Source: Burhinus oedicnemus | Lineage: Eukaryota > Chordata > Aves > Charadriiformes > Burhinidae | Reading direction: 5' to 3' | Assembly (NCBI GenBank): GCA_008921705.1 | Contig: VFFE01007901.1 | Location: 472,181-536,180 of the forward strand | Length of the DNA stretch: 64,000 bases | Shown: positions 11,179 to 22,696 of the stretch, piece by piece | How positions within the stretch are numbered: the stretch's first letter is position 1 | Layout of the letters: the number at the start of each line of letters is the position of its first letter | Notes under the pieces: generated by a model | Database searches by the model: none | Told to the model about the DNA's origin: nothing | What the model saw: the letters and a program-made list of their open reading frames with translations, nothing else | Position numbers and translations under genes: made by a program

Positions 11179-11219
11179 AAAAAAAAAAAAAAAAAAAAAA
11201 AAAAATTAAAAAAAAAAAT
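11179..11219. repeat. poly(A) tract
   Basis: An interrupted run of about 40 A bases (A-run, TT, A-run). It lacks an upstream sequence that I could identify as a retrotransposed transcript, so it is called only as a homopolymer. Confidence 0.9.
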
Positions 11220-11739
11220 AGACGGGAGGAGGAGGAAGAGTGGAATGAGATGCAGGGCTCCTTTTTTTTAACAACAACAAAAAAAATGTATAAAAAAATC
11301 TACTGGTGGTGAAGTGCCTTTGATTCTGAATATTAAAAAAGCCCATTAGGTTTAAATGTAATGAGAATTTTAACGCTACTGCCTTGATTTGTATTCACTG
11401 GCTACCACGGATATACTTTGGGAGTGGGAAAGAAAAATCCAGCTCACGCCCGGAGGGAAGCTGTCGCCCTCGGTAGGGAGCGACGAGCCCCGGTGCCGGG
11501 TGGCGGAGGGAGCGGGAAGGGGCGTGGGGGACGGAGGGGCTGATTTTGCCCCTCTCCGTCCCGCCATCCCACCCTTCGGAGGGATGGGGACTTTTGAAGG
11601 TGTCTTTATGATGACAAAACTGGTGGTGTCACCACCAGCGTGGTTAAAACTTAATATCCTTTTGCAGGGAAATTCAGGTATTTCGAAACTTGGTTTTGCT
11701 GTACTCAGAAAGGGGAATTCCTTGTCCGCAGAACACGAG

Positions 11740-12460
11740 TCTCGAAACAATTTATTTCTCTTCAGTTTTGTCTAAAGTGCCATTAAAATTTTGCTCCTTT
11801 GGTTTAATGTTGTAATGCGACAAATCCGCAGGAGGAATGAGCGATGTCTAAAACAAGTGCTGTAAGACCGTTATTGGTTATGTGTCACAAAATAAATGCC
11901 ACACTAATGAATGGCTAATACTATAATTAGCATTACATGCTCACTTTATTTTATTAATCAAAGGCAGTAACATTCACTGGCCTAATGAAACAGTTTGATG
12001 TTTTAATACTTCTGAAAGAGAGAAAGAGATAAGGGCTCAGTACTAATTAGGGTAGCAGCTGATTTTAGAAAAAAACCTCTGAAATTATTGCCTGGCTGAA
12101 ATAAGGATATCAAACACTGCAAATGTTCCAATTTGCAAAATGAAAAAAGCAGAAAATAAAATCAGAAGTTAAAAATAGAAGAAATAATATAGCTGGCCAT
12201 CTTATCATATCATAACATGTCATGACTTGTCATTAGTACTAACAAGTAATGAGGTATGCACCGCTCTAACTGAAACATAAAGAAATAATATTGAACAAAT
12301 AATGCTGTCACAAGTATTAGACCAAAGCTAATATTTAATTTCCGAGTGGACTTTCAGGGATTTCTAAATTATTTTTAGGAACTGAAATATTCTAAACCCA
12401 GTGGAAATGAAAATCAAATGATTTTGCAAAAATCTTTCCGTTTGGACTTGGGCTTTTTTA
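11740..12460. promoter_or_regulatory. AT-rich block dense in homeodomain-type sites; possible enhancer/CNE
   Basis: About 720 bases of high-complexity AT-rich sequence without simple repeats, CR1 sequence or a plausible reading frame. It carries many TAAT/ATTA cores, including ACTATAATTAGCAT near 11920 and ACTAATTAGGG near 12043, as well as CTAATGAATGGCTAAT. This texture is typical of conserved developmental enhancers in vertebrates. Conservation itself cannot be seen from one sequence. The alternative is simply unconstrained AT-rich intergenic DNA. Confidence 0.35.
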
Positions 12461-12464
12461 GAAG

Positions 12465-12488
12465 GAAAACCTCAGCGCTGAGGTTTTC
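12465..12488. repeat. 24-bp perfect palindrome
   Basis: The left arm GAAAACCTCAGC is followed directly by its exact reverse complement GCTGAGGTTTTC, with no spacer. The next outer pair mismatches. It lies at the right edge of the AT-rich block and about 400 bp upstream of a CR1 copy. A perfect 24-mer palindrome is not expected often in 64 kb. Confidence 0.95.
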
Positions 12489-12869
12489 TAGGAGCCCAGG
12501 TCCCAGCAGAGAGCTGAATAGATATTGAAAGCTTTAATGAATAGCTGCAGCGTAGGCAACGATGAGCTATTTGGAGACATCCGTCGAAGCAAGAAGTGCT
12601 GTCCAAACACAGAAAGGAGGTGACACGTGTTGTCCCTTGACCTGGCTTCTCTTGTTCACTTCTTGGCATGTCAGACCTGGACAGACACTTTTTCCTTGCC
12701 TGCCCGGCTGTGAACTTCACCCAACCTGCTAGCCAGGCTTGCTGGAAACATTCAGACACTCAACAGTAGCTCAGTTCAGGCGGTGAGTTATGCTAACATC
12801 AAAATATCAGCGCTGTGAGGTCCCAGCTCCCTGGACAGTCAAGAAGGAGGACTTAGGGCTGAAGTCTGA

Positions 12870-13225
12870 CCATCATAGCAGCCTTCCAGTACCTAAAGGG
12901 GCCTACAGGAAAGCTGGGGAGGAGCTCTGTATCATGGAGTGGAGCCATAGGACGAGAGGGAATGGTTTTAAACTGAAAGAGGGCAGATTTAAGTTAGATC
13001 TTAGGAAGAAATTGTTGACTGTGAGGGTGGTGAGACCCTGGCCCAGGTTGCCCAGAGAAGCTGTGGCTGCCCCATCCCTGGAGGTGTTCAAGGCCAGGTT
13101 GGACGGGGCTTGGAGCAACCTGGTCTGGTGGGAGGTGTCCCTGCCCATGGCAGCGGGGCGGGACTGGATGGTCTTTAAGGTTCCTTCCAACCCAAACCAT
13201 TCTATGGTTCTATGATTCCATGATC
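12870..13225 (+). mobile_element. CR1 LINE, 3'-terminal fragment
   Basis: This plus-strand CR1 copy runs from ORF2 wording (CATAGCAGCCTTCCAGTACC) to the tail 'CCTTCCAACCCAAACCATTC' and three degenerate ATTCTATG-type octamers. The ORF2 C-terminal frame is still open, with recognisable RGNGFKLKEGRF and EVFKARLDGAWSNL. An internal change replaces the usual 'TTTTTACAAGGGCATGTAG' region. It is 5'-truncated, hence inactive. The 426-bp open frame from 12790 owes its length to this element and is not a host gene. Confidence 0.95.
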
Positions 13226-13689
13226 TGCAGAAGGTACTGACCTTTGGTGTTGCGCCTGAATCTCTACGCTGACTATGTAGCAGACCAGGACAGCCGATGG
13301 TCTGAAACTTTCCTTGTCCTCATAAACTGAAAAGTTTAAGGGGGTGGACCAAGCATGACCTTTGTCCTGTTGTATTGGAAGTCCCTTAAAAGTGTCATCT
13401 CCATGTGACAAAGAATAAGAACTCATGTAAAACTGGTTGTACCAACTCCCAACTCCTCGCTACCAAATTTGAGCTGAAGTTGCAGCCTTTTAGCAGAGGC
13501 TGGTGAAGCCCTTGACGTGGCTGAATTCAATGATGCTCGGCCAGCTGGTGCTAGCGGGGAGGCTGGGCGGGTATGTCGCCACTGCAGACTGCAATGTGAT
13601 TTTCCCCAGAGGAAAATTCCCGTTGCAATGCACAGGCACACAAGAAAGCACAATTAACTTCTCTGGAGGAGCCTTAAGCCCACTTTCCT

Positions 13690-13965
13690 TGAGCGTTGTG
13701 TAATTAAAACCTCAGTCTTGTTAATACATTAGTGAGATGTTTGCATATAATTCATCAAATGTTTATGAAAATGCGTAACAAATAATCCTGACAAACAAGT
13801 TGCTTAATTGAGATAAGGGATGGGAAGCCTTGTGAATTTTTAATAAAAAGGGGGAAAGAAAGCATACTACGTTAATCAGATGAAGTTATCTCATTCAATA
13901 TTTTCAAGTGACTTCTCTAGTGCACATTTTATTTAATATATTACACAAAAGGAATATCTTGATCC
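13690..13965. promoter_or_regulatory. second AT-rich, non-repetitive block; possible CNE
   Basis: High-complexity AT-rich sequence with GTAATTAAAAC, TTTGCATATAATTCAT, TTGCTTAATTGAG and TTAATCAGATG words, consistent with POU and homeodomain sites. It lies between a CR1 copy and a candidate exon about 100 bp downstream. As for the 11.7-kb block, regulatory function is inferred from texture only. Confidence 0.3.
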
Positions 13966-14070
13966 CCCAATGAGGTTTGCGTAGAAAACCCTCTCTTGCA
14001 ACGCACATACCATTGGCTTGAGGCATTCCCTCGGCTATTGATCAAAATCTTATTTTTTTCTTCTTGACAG

Positions 14071-14162
14071 ATAACAACATTAAAACCTGCCTGGGATTTG
14101 CACTTTCTGCAGCTGGAAGAGGAACAACTAACGCCAGCCGATGCCTCAGTGTCGTTCTCCAA
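14071..14162 (+). other. candidate internal exon (coding or lncRNA)
   Basis: A strong acceptor (a T-rich tract ending TTTTTCTTCTTGACAG) precedes 14071, and a consensus donor (CCAA|GTGAGT) follows 14162. The 92-nt interior is open in two frames. One begins ITTLKPAWDLHFLQLEEEQL, the other begins NNIKTCLGFALSAAGRG after a two-base phase. Neither is a protein I recognise. It is the best-formed splice-site pair I noticed in the window and sits between an AT-rich block and a consensus CRE, so a non-coding RNA exon is as likely as a coding one. Confidence 0.35.
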
Positions 14163-14196
14163 GTGAGTCGGTAACTCTGTCGTACAGCGTCAGCGA

Positions 14197-14204
14197 TGAC
14201 GTCA
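14197..14204. promoter_or_regulatory. consensus cAMP-response element
   Basis: TGACGTCA is the full palindromic CREB/ATF site, followed three bases on by ACGCGT. CpG-containing full CREs are scarce outside promoters in vertebrate DNA. It lies 35 bases after the donor of the candidate exon, so it could mark an internal promoter, though no TATA box or CpG island is evident. Confidence 0.4.
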
Positions 14205-14584
14205 ATACGCGTAACAGGGCGGCTAACTTCACTTTGTTTCCGGCTGATCTCAGGAGCAACGGCAGGCAGAGAGCCTTTCCCTTACCTCAGGTATAATAAC
14301 TGTCTGCTCCTTTTTGCCCGTTTTCACCTGGGCTAATGATCTTGGGGTGGTTTCTCTCACCTCTCATGAGACATCTGAAAATGAGATGTCCCAGTCCGAG
14401 CTAGACGTCCCAGACCAGTGGAGAGCAACGAGACTCACAACCTGTCTTAGGTGCCTAGCTTTTGACTGGCACAGGTCACGCACAGCGAGTCGTTTTTATC
14501 TCTCTACTCATTATTAAGGGTGACAGGGAGGAGAGAGGACCAGCTCAGACTTCAATGCTTTGCATTCAGATGTTTCGGTGAGGA

Positions 14585-14712
14585 CATCCGGGCTGGATGG
14601 AGCGCTGAGCAACTGCATCTCATTGAAGATGTCCCTGCTCGTTGCAGGGGGCTTGGACTAGGTGGTCTTTAAAGGTCCCTTCCAACCCAAACTGTTCTGT
14701 GATTCTATTTGA
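14585..14712 (+). mobile_element. CR1 LINE, short 3' fragment
   Basis: The stretch 'GGGCTGGATGGAGCGCTGAG' to 'GGTCCCTTCCAACCCAAACT' plus TTCTGTGATTCTATT is the last ~130 bases of a CR1 copy on the plus strand. It is more diverged than the 12.87-kb copy. Confidence 0.85.
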
Positions 14713-17374
14713 CTACGGCCATCTCCTTTAGGAGCAAGAGTCTGTGAGTCCCTACCTCTTGCAGATCTCCCTGTCAGCGTAAGAAACCTCCACCGGCGAG
14801 TCGGCTGCTGGCGTGTGCCATAGGGAGAGATAATCTGAACCCAGATTAGCCTGTCTTGTTTCCTCCACCTCCTCATCCTCCCTCCACCTTGGGATCATAC
14901 GAACATTTCAACCTGAATTTAGTGGGAGGAGGTAATTGTTCGAATGTGCGATGTTCAAAGGTCAACCTTAAATTTCTAATCGCCGATTTGGTTTAAGTTT
15001 TGAAAGCAATGTCATGATAGACAGGAAAAAGAGTAAGGCTTGGGAACGGAGAAAAGACAGAGTGGAACAGAAGGAAAGACAGAGTGGAGAAGAAGGAAAG
15101 AATGGATGGAAAAGAAGGGCTTGGGGCAGGGAGAAGCAGAGATTTGCAACTGAAGTTAAGAAGAGGCACCTACATCTGGGGAGAACAGAGGGGTAAACTT
15201 GCACACTGAGCCACCAAGTCTGGATTGGAGGACCAGCACGCTGTCTTGCTCTGGTTCTCCTGGCAGACCCTCGTATCTCCCGCACGTTCCTTCCCTGCTC
15301 CCGGTTCCTGCCACTGCCCTGGCTGGTTGCAGCCACCCAACGCGGTGCATGCTGCGTGGGCTCTTCTCCATCGGTGGCTAGAAGCAGGCAGGGGGAAGCT
15401 GCGATTAGGAGCTGGAGGTGAAAATTGCTCAGGCCCAACAAAGCTCACCCTAGCACGTTTGATTACGCTCCCAAAGTACTCACACAGAGCAAGCCAGGGA
15501 TGAAGAAACGTAGACTACGTGGTTTAAAAAGCTCCCAGCCCAGAGTCAGCATTTCTGCCCTTACCTGCCTCATGTATTATTTAGCACGGGACTTGTTGAT
15601 GCGCACTTATATTTTTCTCCCGGTGGAGTTGATGATCTTCTTTCCCCTGAACAGCCTCGCCGCTCTCTCCCCGCACAGACACCACGTTCAGTGGACTGTG
15701 GACGGAGCGGGTTTGGGCTGGTGCTCGCCACTGGGGGTTAAGGATGTGGGGTTAGAGGATGGACATCGTGGCCATGGCTGGCGCTGGCAATGGCAGGGGA
15801 AGGAGTTGGGGCAGGGATGGGAGAAGGGTCTATGGGAGAAAGAAAAGTGGGAGAAGTGCAGTTGGAAGTGAGTGGTGTTAATGAAATATTCAGCAGTGGT
15901 GGGCCTAGACGCATTGCCGAAATTGCAGAAGCAGAGATGATTAATATTTAACAGGGTAAGCTGCCACTTGGCTGCTTTCTCCACATAGATTCCACCCCCA
16001 CATACACACACCCCCCCTTCATCCTTCTTCCCACCCTCCTCCGACTCCCTCAAACTCCTGCCTCCACCACGCTTCGCTGGCTCAAGCCAATGGCTCCCAC
16101 CGCTGTGGTGTGGTTGGGGGAGGTTCCCAGGCCCCTCCATGAGGTCTGCCCAAGGGAGGAGAGGTCCAAGAGCTGCCTGGTGGGAAAAGCGCCAGGAGGG
16201 GGGCGGGGGGAAGGTAGTCAAGAGAAAGAACATCATTTATTTTTCATGGGGATGGGAGAGCAGGTTGTCCTATTTAGTCACATTAGATGCTCTGTTAACA
16301 CAACAGGAAGAAAAAAAAAAAAGAAAAAGAAAGGATGAATAAATGCTTGAAGCTGAAGAAGGCTGTTCTCTGCATCTCTGGGAAAATATGGACTGGTCTT
16401 TCAGGGGGTTAAGTGTTTTGGCTCCAGCTGAGTCTCCCTTGGGGTGTCCCTTGTAGATGATGGACAGCTAAGAAGTCAGGGAGTGCATGAGGCTCTTCAT
16501 CAGCTGGTTTGGTGCAGGTGGAATGGCCCAAGGTGTGGGCTGATATTTGGGACATTCCCACCCACCCCTCCAGCTGGTGTGGAGATAAGTGAGTCCCAGC
16601 AGACTGGTGGACCTCCCTATAAACACCCCCATAGTAACTCCCCCCTTGACCTCTTGCAAACCCTCCCCAAGCTCTCCTTTGCTTGGATACGTTCTCAGGA
16701 GCTGTGACAGTGGTTGTGCTCTTACTGTGTTCACCGAGCTGACTATGGTCTCCATGGGTTGAGCTTTCTTCAAATCAGTTTTCTTCCATCTTTTGCCTTT
16801 TTTTATGCATTTAGGTAGATATTCTTTGCTCTAGGAGCCATCTCTGCACTCAGGATTTGTGACGGTCTTGGTACAGATAGGTCTTAGCCCATTTATGCAA
16901 CTTCAAGGCGGTAAATCAACACAAATAGATAACAAGAATTCCAGTTACCCATTGGAATCAGTAATACAAAAATGACCTAGAGCAGATGAATGCCTGAAGG
17001 TACACTGGGGACTCGGAAAGGTGAGCCAAGCCTGACCTCAGCCTTCTGCATATGTACAGCTGAGATTTCTGAGAGCGGGTCTGTGTCCCAACCACATGGG
17101 TTTCAAAGACGCACGCAGTGAGTAAATACGAGTCTATCATGGGATCAGCGTGCGGACTCCATACAAATTACTACTAATTTGAGAGCAAGGTGTGCTGTGG
17201 CAAAGCTGGTCTAATCCAGCTCTGTCCATGAAATCAGGGAGGGAGGGTCCCACTAGTAAGAAAACCCGAAGGTTTCAGTGCACTTTTAAAAGCTGATGTA
17301 AAGTAAACAAGGGTGTGAGGAAAATACCTTTTCCTTCCCTCCACATCTCACTCTAAATTTCAAAAACTCCTTTT
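14713..17374. other. non-coding stretch with purine-rich and A-rich tracts
   Basis: No gene is recognised. A purine-rich segment (GGAAAGACAGAGTGGA-type repeats) occupies about 15020-15190. An A-rich (AAAAAG) run lies at 16307-16332. The open frames at 15014, 15688 and 16139 follow these biased tracts and are not credible genes. Confidence 0.5.
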
Positions 17375-17657
17375 ACAAGGAGTGACATGGAAAAGATGAG
17401 GGGTAATGGGTACAAGTTACTCCAGAAGAGATTCTGATTGGACACAAGATGAAAATTTTTCGCAATGAGAAAAATCAGCCATTGGAATAATCTCCCCAGG
17501 GAAGTGGTGGGTTCCCCATTGTTGGACACTTTTACGATTCAGCTGGACAGGCTGCTGGGCCGTCTTGCCTAGACTGTGCTGTTGCCAGGAAAGGTTGGAC
17601 CAGATGGTCCTTGAGGTCCCTTCCAACCTGGGATTCTATGACTCTATGATTCTATGT
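17375..17657 (+). mobile_element. CR1 LINE, older 3' fragment
   Basis: A plus-strand CR1 copy. It carries the 'GGTACAAGTTACTCCAG' and 'GGAATAATCTCCCCAGGG' ORF2 end, the 'AAAGGTTGGACCAGATGG' stretch and the tail 'CCTTCCAACCTGGGATTC' with TATG-octamer repeats. Wording differs from the 12.87-kb copy, so it belongs to another, probably older CR1 subfamily. Confidence 0.92.
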
Positions 17658-20600
17658 AACGTTGGGAACTAACCTCCACTGAAAAACCAGCTTAAAGCAT
17701 TCTGTTTGGCTTCAGTTACCCTGGAGGAGGTCTGTTTGGCTTCGGTGAAATGACTGACTTTTTCCAGTCTGCATCTCAGCATGTGACCCAAAGAAGACCA
17801 CGAAGGATGCCCTGGGAATCCTGCTAGAGGCTCCAAAAAATGGGAGCACCTTCCAAGGTAGTTCATATCTTAGCATGCCAGAATCAGCTTCCAAACAGAA
17901 AGGAAACCTAGTTAAATGTATAACTTAAAGCAGGAGGAATGAGGACTGTTGATGAAATAGGATGTGATGCCCAGTTGCTGGCAGAGTCTAGACCTGCCAT
18001 TTCTCCTCAGGTCTCCACGCAGTTTGGCCAGATGGATGCCTTGTGTAGACGGGTGCCTATTTTGAAAGCTGGATGTCCCTCGTGCCACGTTTGCAGCCCA
18101 GAGCTCATCCTGCACTGGCCACGCATCCGTGGCAGATGAACAGTCCCAGGAAACCCCCCAAAAAAGCAGAATCATACGCTGGGCTGTGAAATGTGCCATG
18201 CATGCAGTGCAAGTCAGCTACCTGCCTCTGCCAGACTCGCCGCGTACAACCAGGCTGGCAGGGGCAGAAAACCCATCCCGCTCATCCCTTCTGCAACCGC
18301 TGCCACATTGTGGCAAGGGTTAATCGGGACAGACGTAGAATGTGAGAACTGGACGTGGGCAAAAGCTGGACCGTCTGTGGCAGGAGGAGGAACCCCTGTC
18401 GAAAGTCCCAGAACTCGCAAGAACAGACGACTTGATTTCTATTGTGTAAGTGGGGATTTGTCCATGATGGTAGAGTAACAACTAGAATTAGAAAGGAATA
18501 AAGAGTGAATTCTTCCTTCATCCCAAGCGTGTTCCCTCCAGGGCAAAGGTCAAGTGCATTGTGTGGCAGTGTTTGGATTCAGAATAAAATAAGTGACAAG
18601 GGCGAAAACCCAGGGCATGCACAGGGACTGAATAAAGAGGAGTGTGGGCTAGACACCAGAAACCACTCTCTCACCCTAGGGGTCATTAACATGTGCAATA
18701 GGTGACCTCATGACATGGTACAGGGGCAATAGAGACACCAATGTGAGTCATTTAAATGCTGGCTTGAGTACATTCAGCTATTGATAAAAGCATTTTTCTG
18801 AGCTCAGATATTGGTAAAGTGACCAGCTCCTCTGGTAAAATGGAGACGGGCCCCCTTGCTCCTATAGGTTGCTGGAATTTACTCTCATCCGTACTCTCTG
18901 TTTCTCCATGGAAAAAGGGGTCTTTGTTGGTGTCTCTTTTCAGATTGTCTCCCCATCGCATAAGGATTCCATAGGCAGAGTCCACTCACAACTTCCTGGA
19001 GCAAATGCTCTTGTGAAGGAAAGGGGCTCCGCATAAAGCATGAAACGCTGATGGAGATGGAATTTGTCCACAGCTTTTGTAGAGGGAGAACTTAGTAACT
19101 CAATAAAATTCTGACAAATTATGCTGGATGGAGACCTCAGAAAGTTTGCCCTTTGTCGTGAAGCTGGATCAAGCCTAAACCATATCCAGATAAAAGTTTG
19201 TCTTGCCTGTTCTTTAGCCTCTCCCACAGGTGACCTTGCCCACCATTGGTGCCCAGTTTGGTTCAGTGCTGGCTGATTTGCCCTTTACTTGGTGTCCAGC
19301 TTGACGATACCAACACAAGGCGCTGCACTGCACAGACGTTGCCTTCCTTGGCTGAGGAGGGAGTGAGATGGCTTCTAGCACAATGGAAACAGTTGTGGAG
19401 GAGGTGTAGGGAGGAGCAGTTTAAGCCAAGAGAGTTTCAGGCTTCCCTACAGACAAAGTCCTGGGATTTCTGCAGCAGTGCAAGTCCTTATTGCATCTCC
19501 ACTGTTCAACATCTTCAAGTGTCTGCAAGTGGGGTCTCAGGTGCCAGTCTGTGACCTTTTGAAATAAATTGGCCAAACCTCACTTTGTCTGAAACCAAGT
19601 CTCCACCAGGACGTGACCTTCACATTGCCTGTTTCAGCTGGAACAGGGTGAGGGACTCAACAGCACGCCCCAAAGAACGTCCCTCTGCCAGAGAAATGTG
19701 CACGCACCCTGACTGACTTGAAGGCTAGCCATGGAAATTTGCACTTTGTAAGTGTGCTTTTGAGTAATTTTTATCTTTGCAAACATTCCCGCAAGAAGTG
19801 TGCTTACTCACTGAGGAAGGGACTGCAGTCTAGGACTAGCCCTTGAGACACCTGAAAATCTACACGGCAGAGGCTCTGAATACCCCAAATGCCTTTCTTC
19901 TAGTTAATGAGATATTAGAGGCTCTGGTCACACAACACGAATCCATTGGAGAGCACTCTTCATCTGTCTGGTGGCTCAGAGGACCGCTTGCTCGCTTTGA
20001 AGACGTCATCACCTTTTCTTTAGTGTCCTTCCTGGGGGAAGCACTTGTAGCTTAAGTACTAAAGCGAGCCTTGCCCTGTGCTCGCCAAGGAGAAGGTGCC
20101 TGACTGGAAAAGGACATTTTGTTGTGATGGTGGGTACAAAAGCAAATGTTTTCTGTCCTGTCCTTACAGCTTAGGGCAAATTTTTACTACCAAATACCAT
20201 AGTGAAGGAACTTCTCTAGTATCCCGTTGTGGGTTCAGGCTTGACTCTAAAGAGTTCCTAAGACTATTGCCTGATTTCATTCGTTTATTTATTAGTCAAG
20301 AGCTTCTTTGAGGTCCTATCATCTCTTTCTCAACTAAACTTCAGATAACCTTTCTTAGAGCTCAGGCTCTTTGGGGCTGGCCAATAGTAAAAAATAGGTT
20401 TGAACCGCAGGCTCATGTCTGAAGTTGGATCTGGATTTGGGATTCTGGTTCAGAGCTATTCCATGCTGCGATACAGCCATTCTCAGAAAATTTGAGATTT
20501 TCTTTGGAGATATACGTTCAAAGCTGTGGAAATCTTATGGGAGTAAATGATGTAAGACAGCTTCACCCATCTGCTTCAGCGCCACCTGAATACTAGACGT

Positions 20601-22550
20601 CAACTGCTGAGTCTGGATCTAAAGAGTATCACAACTCCTAAACTAAACCATGACCTGCTCCAAATTCAGCATCCTTCCTTTTGATTGCATCCTTAGGTTT
20701 TTCGTTCAGGTTTCCTGCCCGTAATGCCATTGATTCCCTTTGAGACTGTTCAGTATCCAACACCTCAGTGTGGCACGGAAGACCAAATTCTGTTCAGCAG
20801 GTTCTCCTCTCTGAGAGGGACGAAATGCAGCCCCAAGGGGTGGGGTGCGTCTTGATATTTGCCCTTGTATCAAGATTTTATCGTGGCATATTGAAGAAGG
20901 CTTCTTGGAGACCTTGATAGAGAGAAACCACAGGCAAATGCTAACAAGAGTTGCCATATTGAGTCCCCTGGCCACGGCAAAGGTGCTGCAGGGTGAAATG
21001 TTTGGAAACAATTGATGTGCTCTTATACCAACACGACCTTTGAGAGTGCCAGGCCTGTAACTCAAGCATTAATAATGGATTACCACAATCAACCAGCTGC
21101 AAGGGAACCGCTTCTCCCTGCTTAGATAATTCTCCTCCACGAGAAGAAGAGCTATTGATTTTGATACTGATTCCTTCCTCCCCCGTGGAAGGGTTACACC
21201 CCACCATGGCCGCCTGCGACAGTGAGCGCACACCGTACACATCAGCCACGTTGCCCGGCTCCAGCAGTAGAGACAGCCCTCCAGTATGACCGAGACGGCC
21301 GCTGAAAGCTGCCTGCGCTTTTATTTTCCCACCAGGAGATTCCATCAGCTTTGCAATTCAGAGCCGGTTTCTCATGAGACTGCAACCGGTAACGTCTCTG
21401 AGCACCGTGAACCTGGCTAGACCCACACCGACTTTGCCGTATCCACAGCAGAAGGGATATGGATGACTATCGGCTTTGATCTGCCATGGGCGCGCACGCT
21501 GGTTTGTGCAAACACCCTCACACATACGTGTCTTTGCTTCACTTTCTTCACCTGTCCTGCTCTCCTGAGTCCCTGTTTGTGTTTTACCGCAGGGGATTGC
21601 GGGTCCTGGTGCTGAGATGGGGCTCTGCCTACCGTTACCTTCATGTCCTGCTTGAGCTGCAAGCCTCGGTGGGGCCGGAGCGAGGGAGAGGAGCACTCTT
21701 TGAGCTTCTTCATGATAAGGAAGTCTTGTATTCATGCACTGAGCTGAAAATTTGTCTCCGTTTGGGTCTGGGCCAGCCTGAGACAGGAGTCATTTGCAAG
21801 TTTGTGGCACCTATAAATAGAACACTTTTAATCTGTTTTCTGAAGAAAAAAGACATTTGCAATCACCCGGTTGTGTGTGTGCGTCTACCACCAGCCTTTC
21901 CACCCACTGACACTTGAACTCCTTGGCCAGCTCTGACCACATTTAGCTGTGGTTGCTAAATGCGGTCTAAAAAGATACGATGAAATAAAGCAATCGGATG
22001 TAACACCAAAACCCTACTAACAGCCTGAGAGAGGGCAAGCCTGCAGCACGTGTTCAACCTTAATGAGACACTGGAGAATCCACCTGGGAGAAGAAAGATG
22101 CTTGGAAAGCCCTGGGTGTAGGGCATCTTCTAGTCTGAGCTCACGCCGCTCCAGACATCAGAGAATCCAACTACAAGAGGCAAGCCCGCGGGGAATTGGG
22201 CTTCATTAGTTCCTCTGCTTCCGGAGTAACTTGTTTTCTTGGAGCACCTTTCATCTCTTCGCAGGCACGAGCTGCGGAAACAAAGGGCTGGATTCTTGAC
22301 AGGATTTAGGGTGCTGTTACAAAATGGTGGGAGCAAGGGTCTTCTTTTACCTGGCAGCCCCGCTGGAAGCCGGCAGGGATGGGATCTGAGACGCGGCTGC
22401 GTGGATGGGTGCTGAGCCTGCAGGCTAGGTGAGGGAGGTGACCCTCAGGCTGGTTGGGAAGGGGCATCTTGTGAATCTAGCCTGAGAAATATAAACACTC
22501 TTTTTTTAAACCGAAACGCTGAAATAAGACATTTGGCTAGTATGAGTCTT
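17658..22550. other. long non-coding stretch, nothing recognised
   Basis: Nearly 5 kb without a repeat family, gene or RNA that I can identify. Base composition is even and open frames are mostly short (under about 145 codons), with none domain-like. It looks like intron or intergenic DNA. Confidence 0.5.
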
Positions 22551-22696
22551 GTTCGCGGGAAGAAATGAGATTTAATAACTCCATGGTGCAAACGGGAAGG
22601 AACCTCTGGAATTTGCTAGCTTAGGGCATGAAAATTATTTCAGGAAAATATGAAGAAACAAAAAAACCCAAAAACCCACCCAAACCCCAGTCTCTT
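22551..22696 (+). repeat. 146-bp direct duplication, copy 1
   Basis: This unit, beginning GTTCGCGGGAAGAAATGAGA and ending CCCAGTCTCTT, recurs 896 bp downstream with six substitutions and no indel (about 96% identity by hand alignment). It holds AACTCCATGGTGCAAACGGG and an A-rich end (AAACAAAAAAACCC). It matches no transposon I know. Confidence 0.95.

Noticed and set aside
12790..13215. 141-codon plus-strand frame that looks protein-like
   Set aside because: Most of it is the CR1 ORF2 C-terminus, not a host gene.
14252..14290. Possible micro-exon (CTGATCTCAG ... CCTCAG|GTATAA)
   Set aside because: Only 35 nt, donor weak, and no partner shown.
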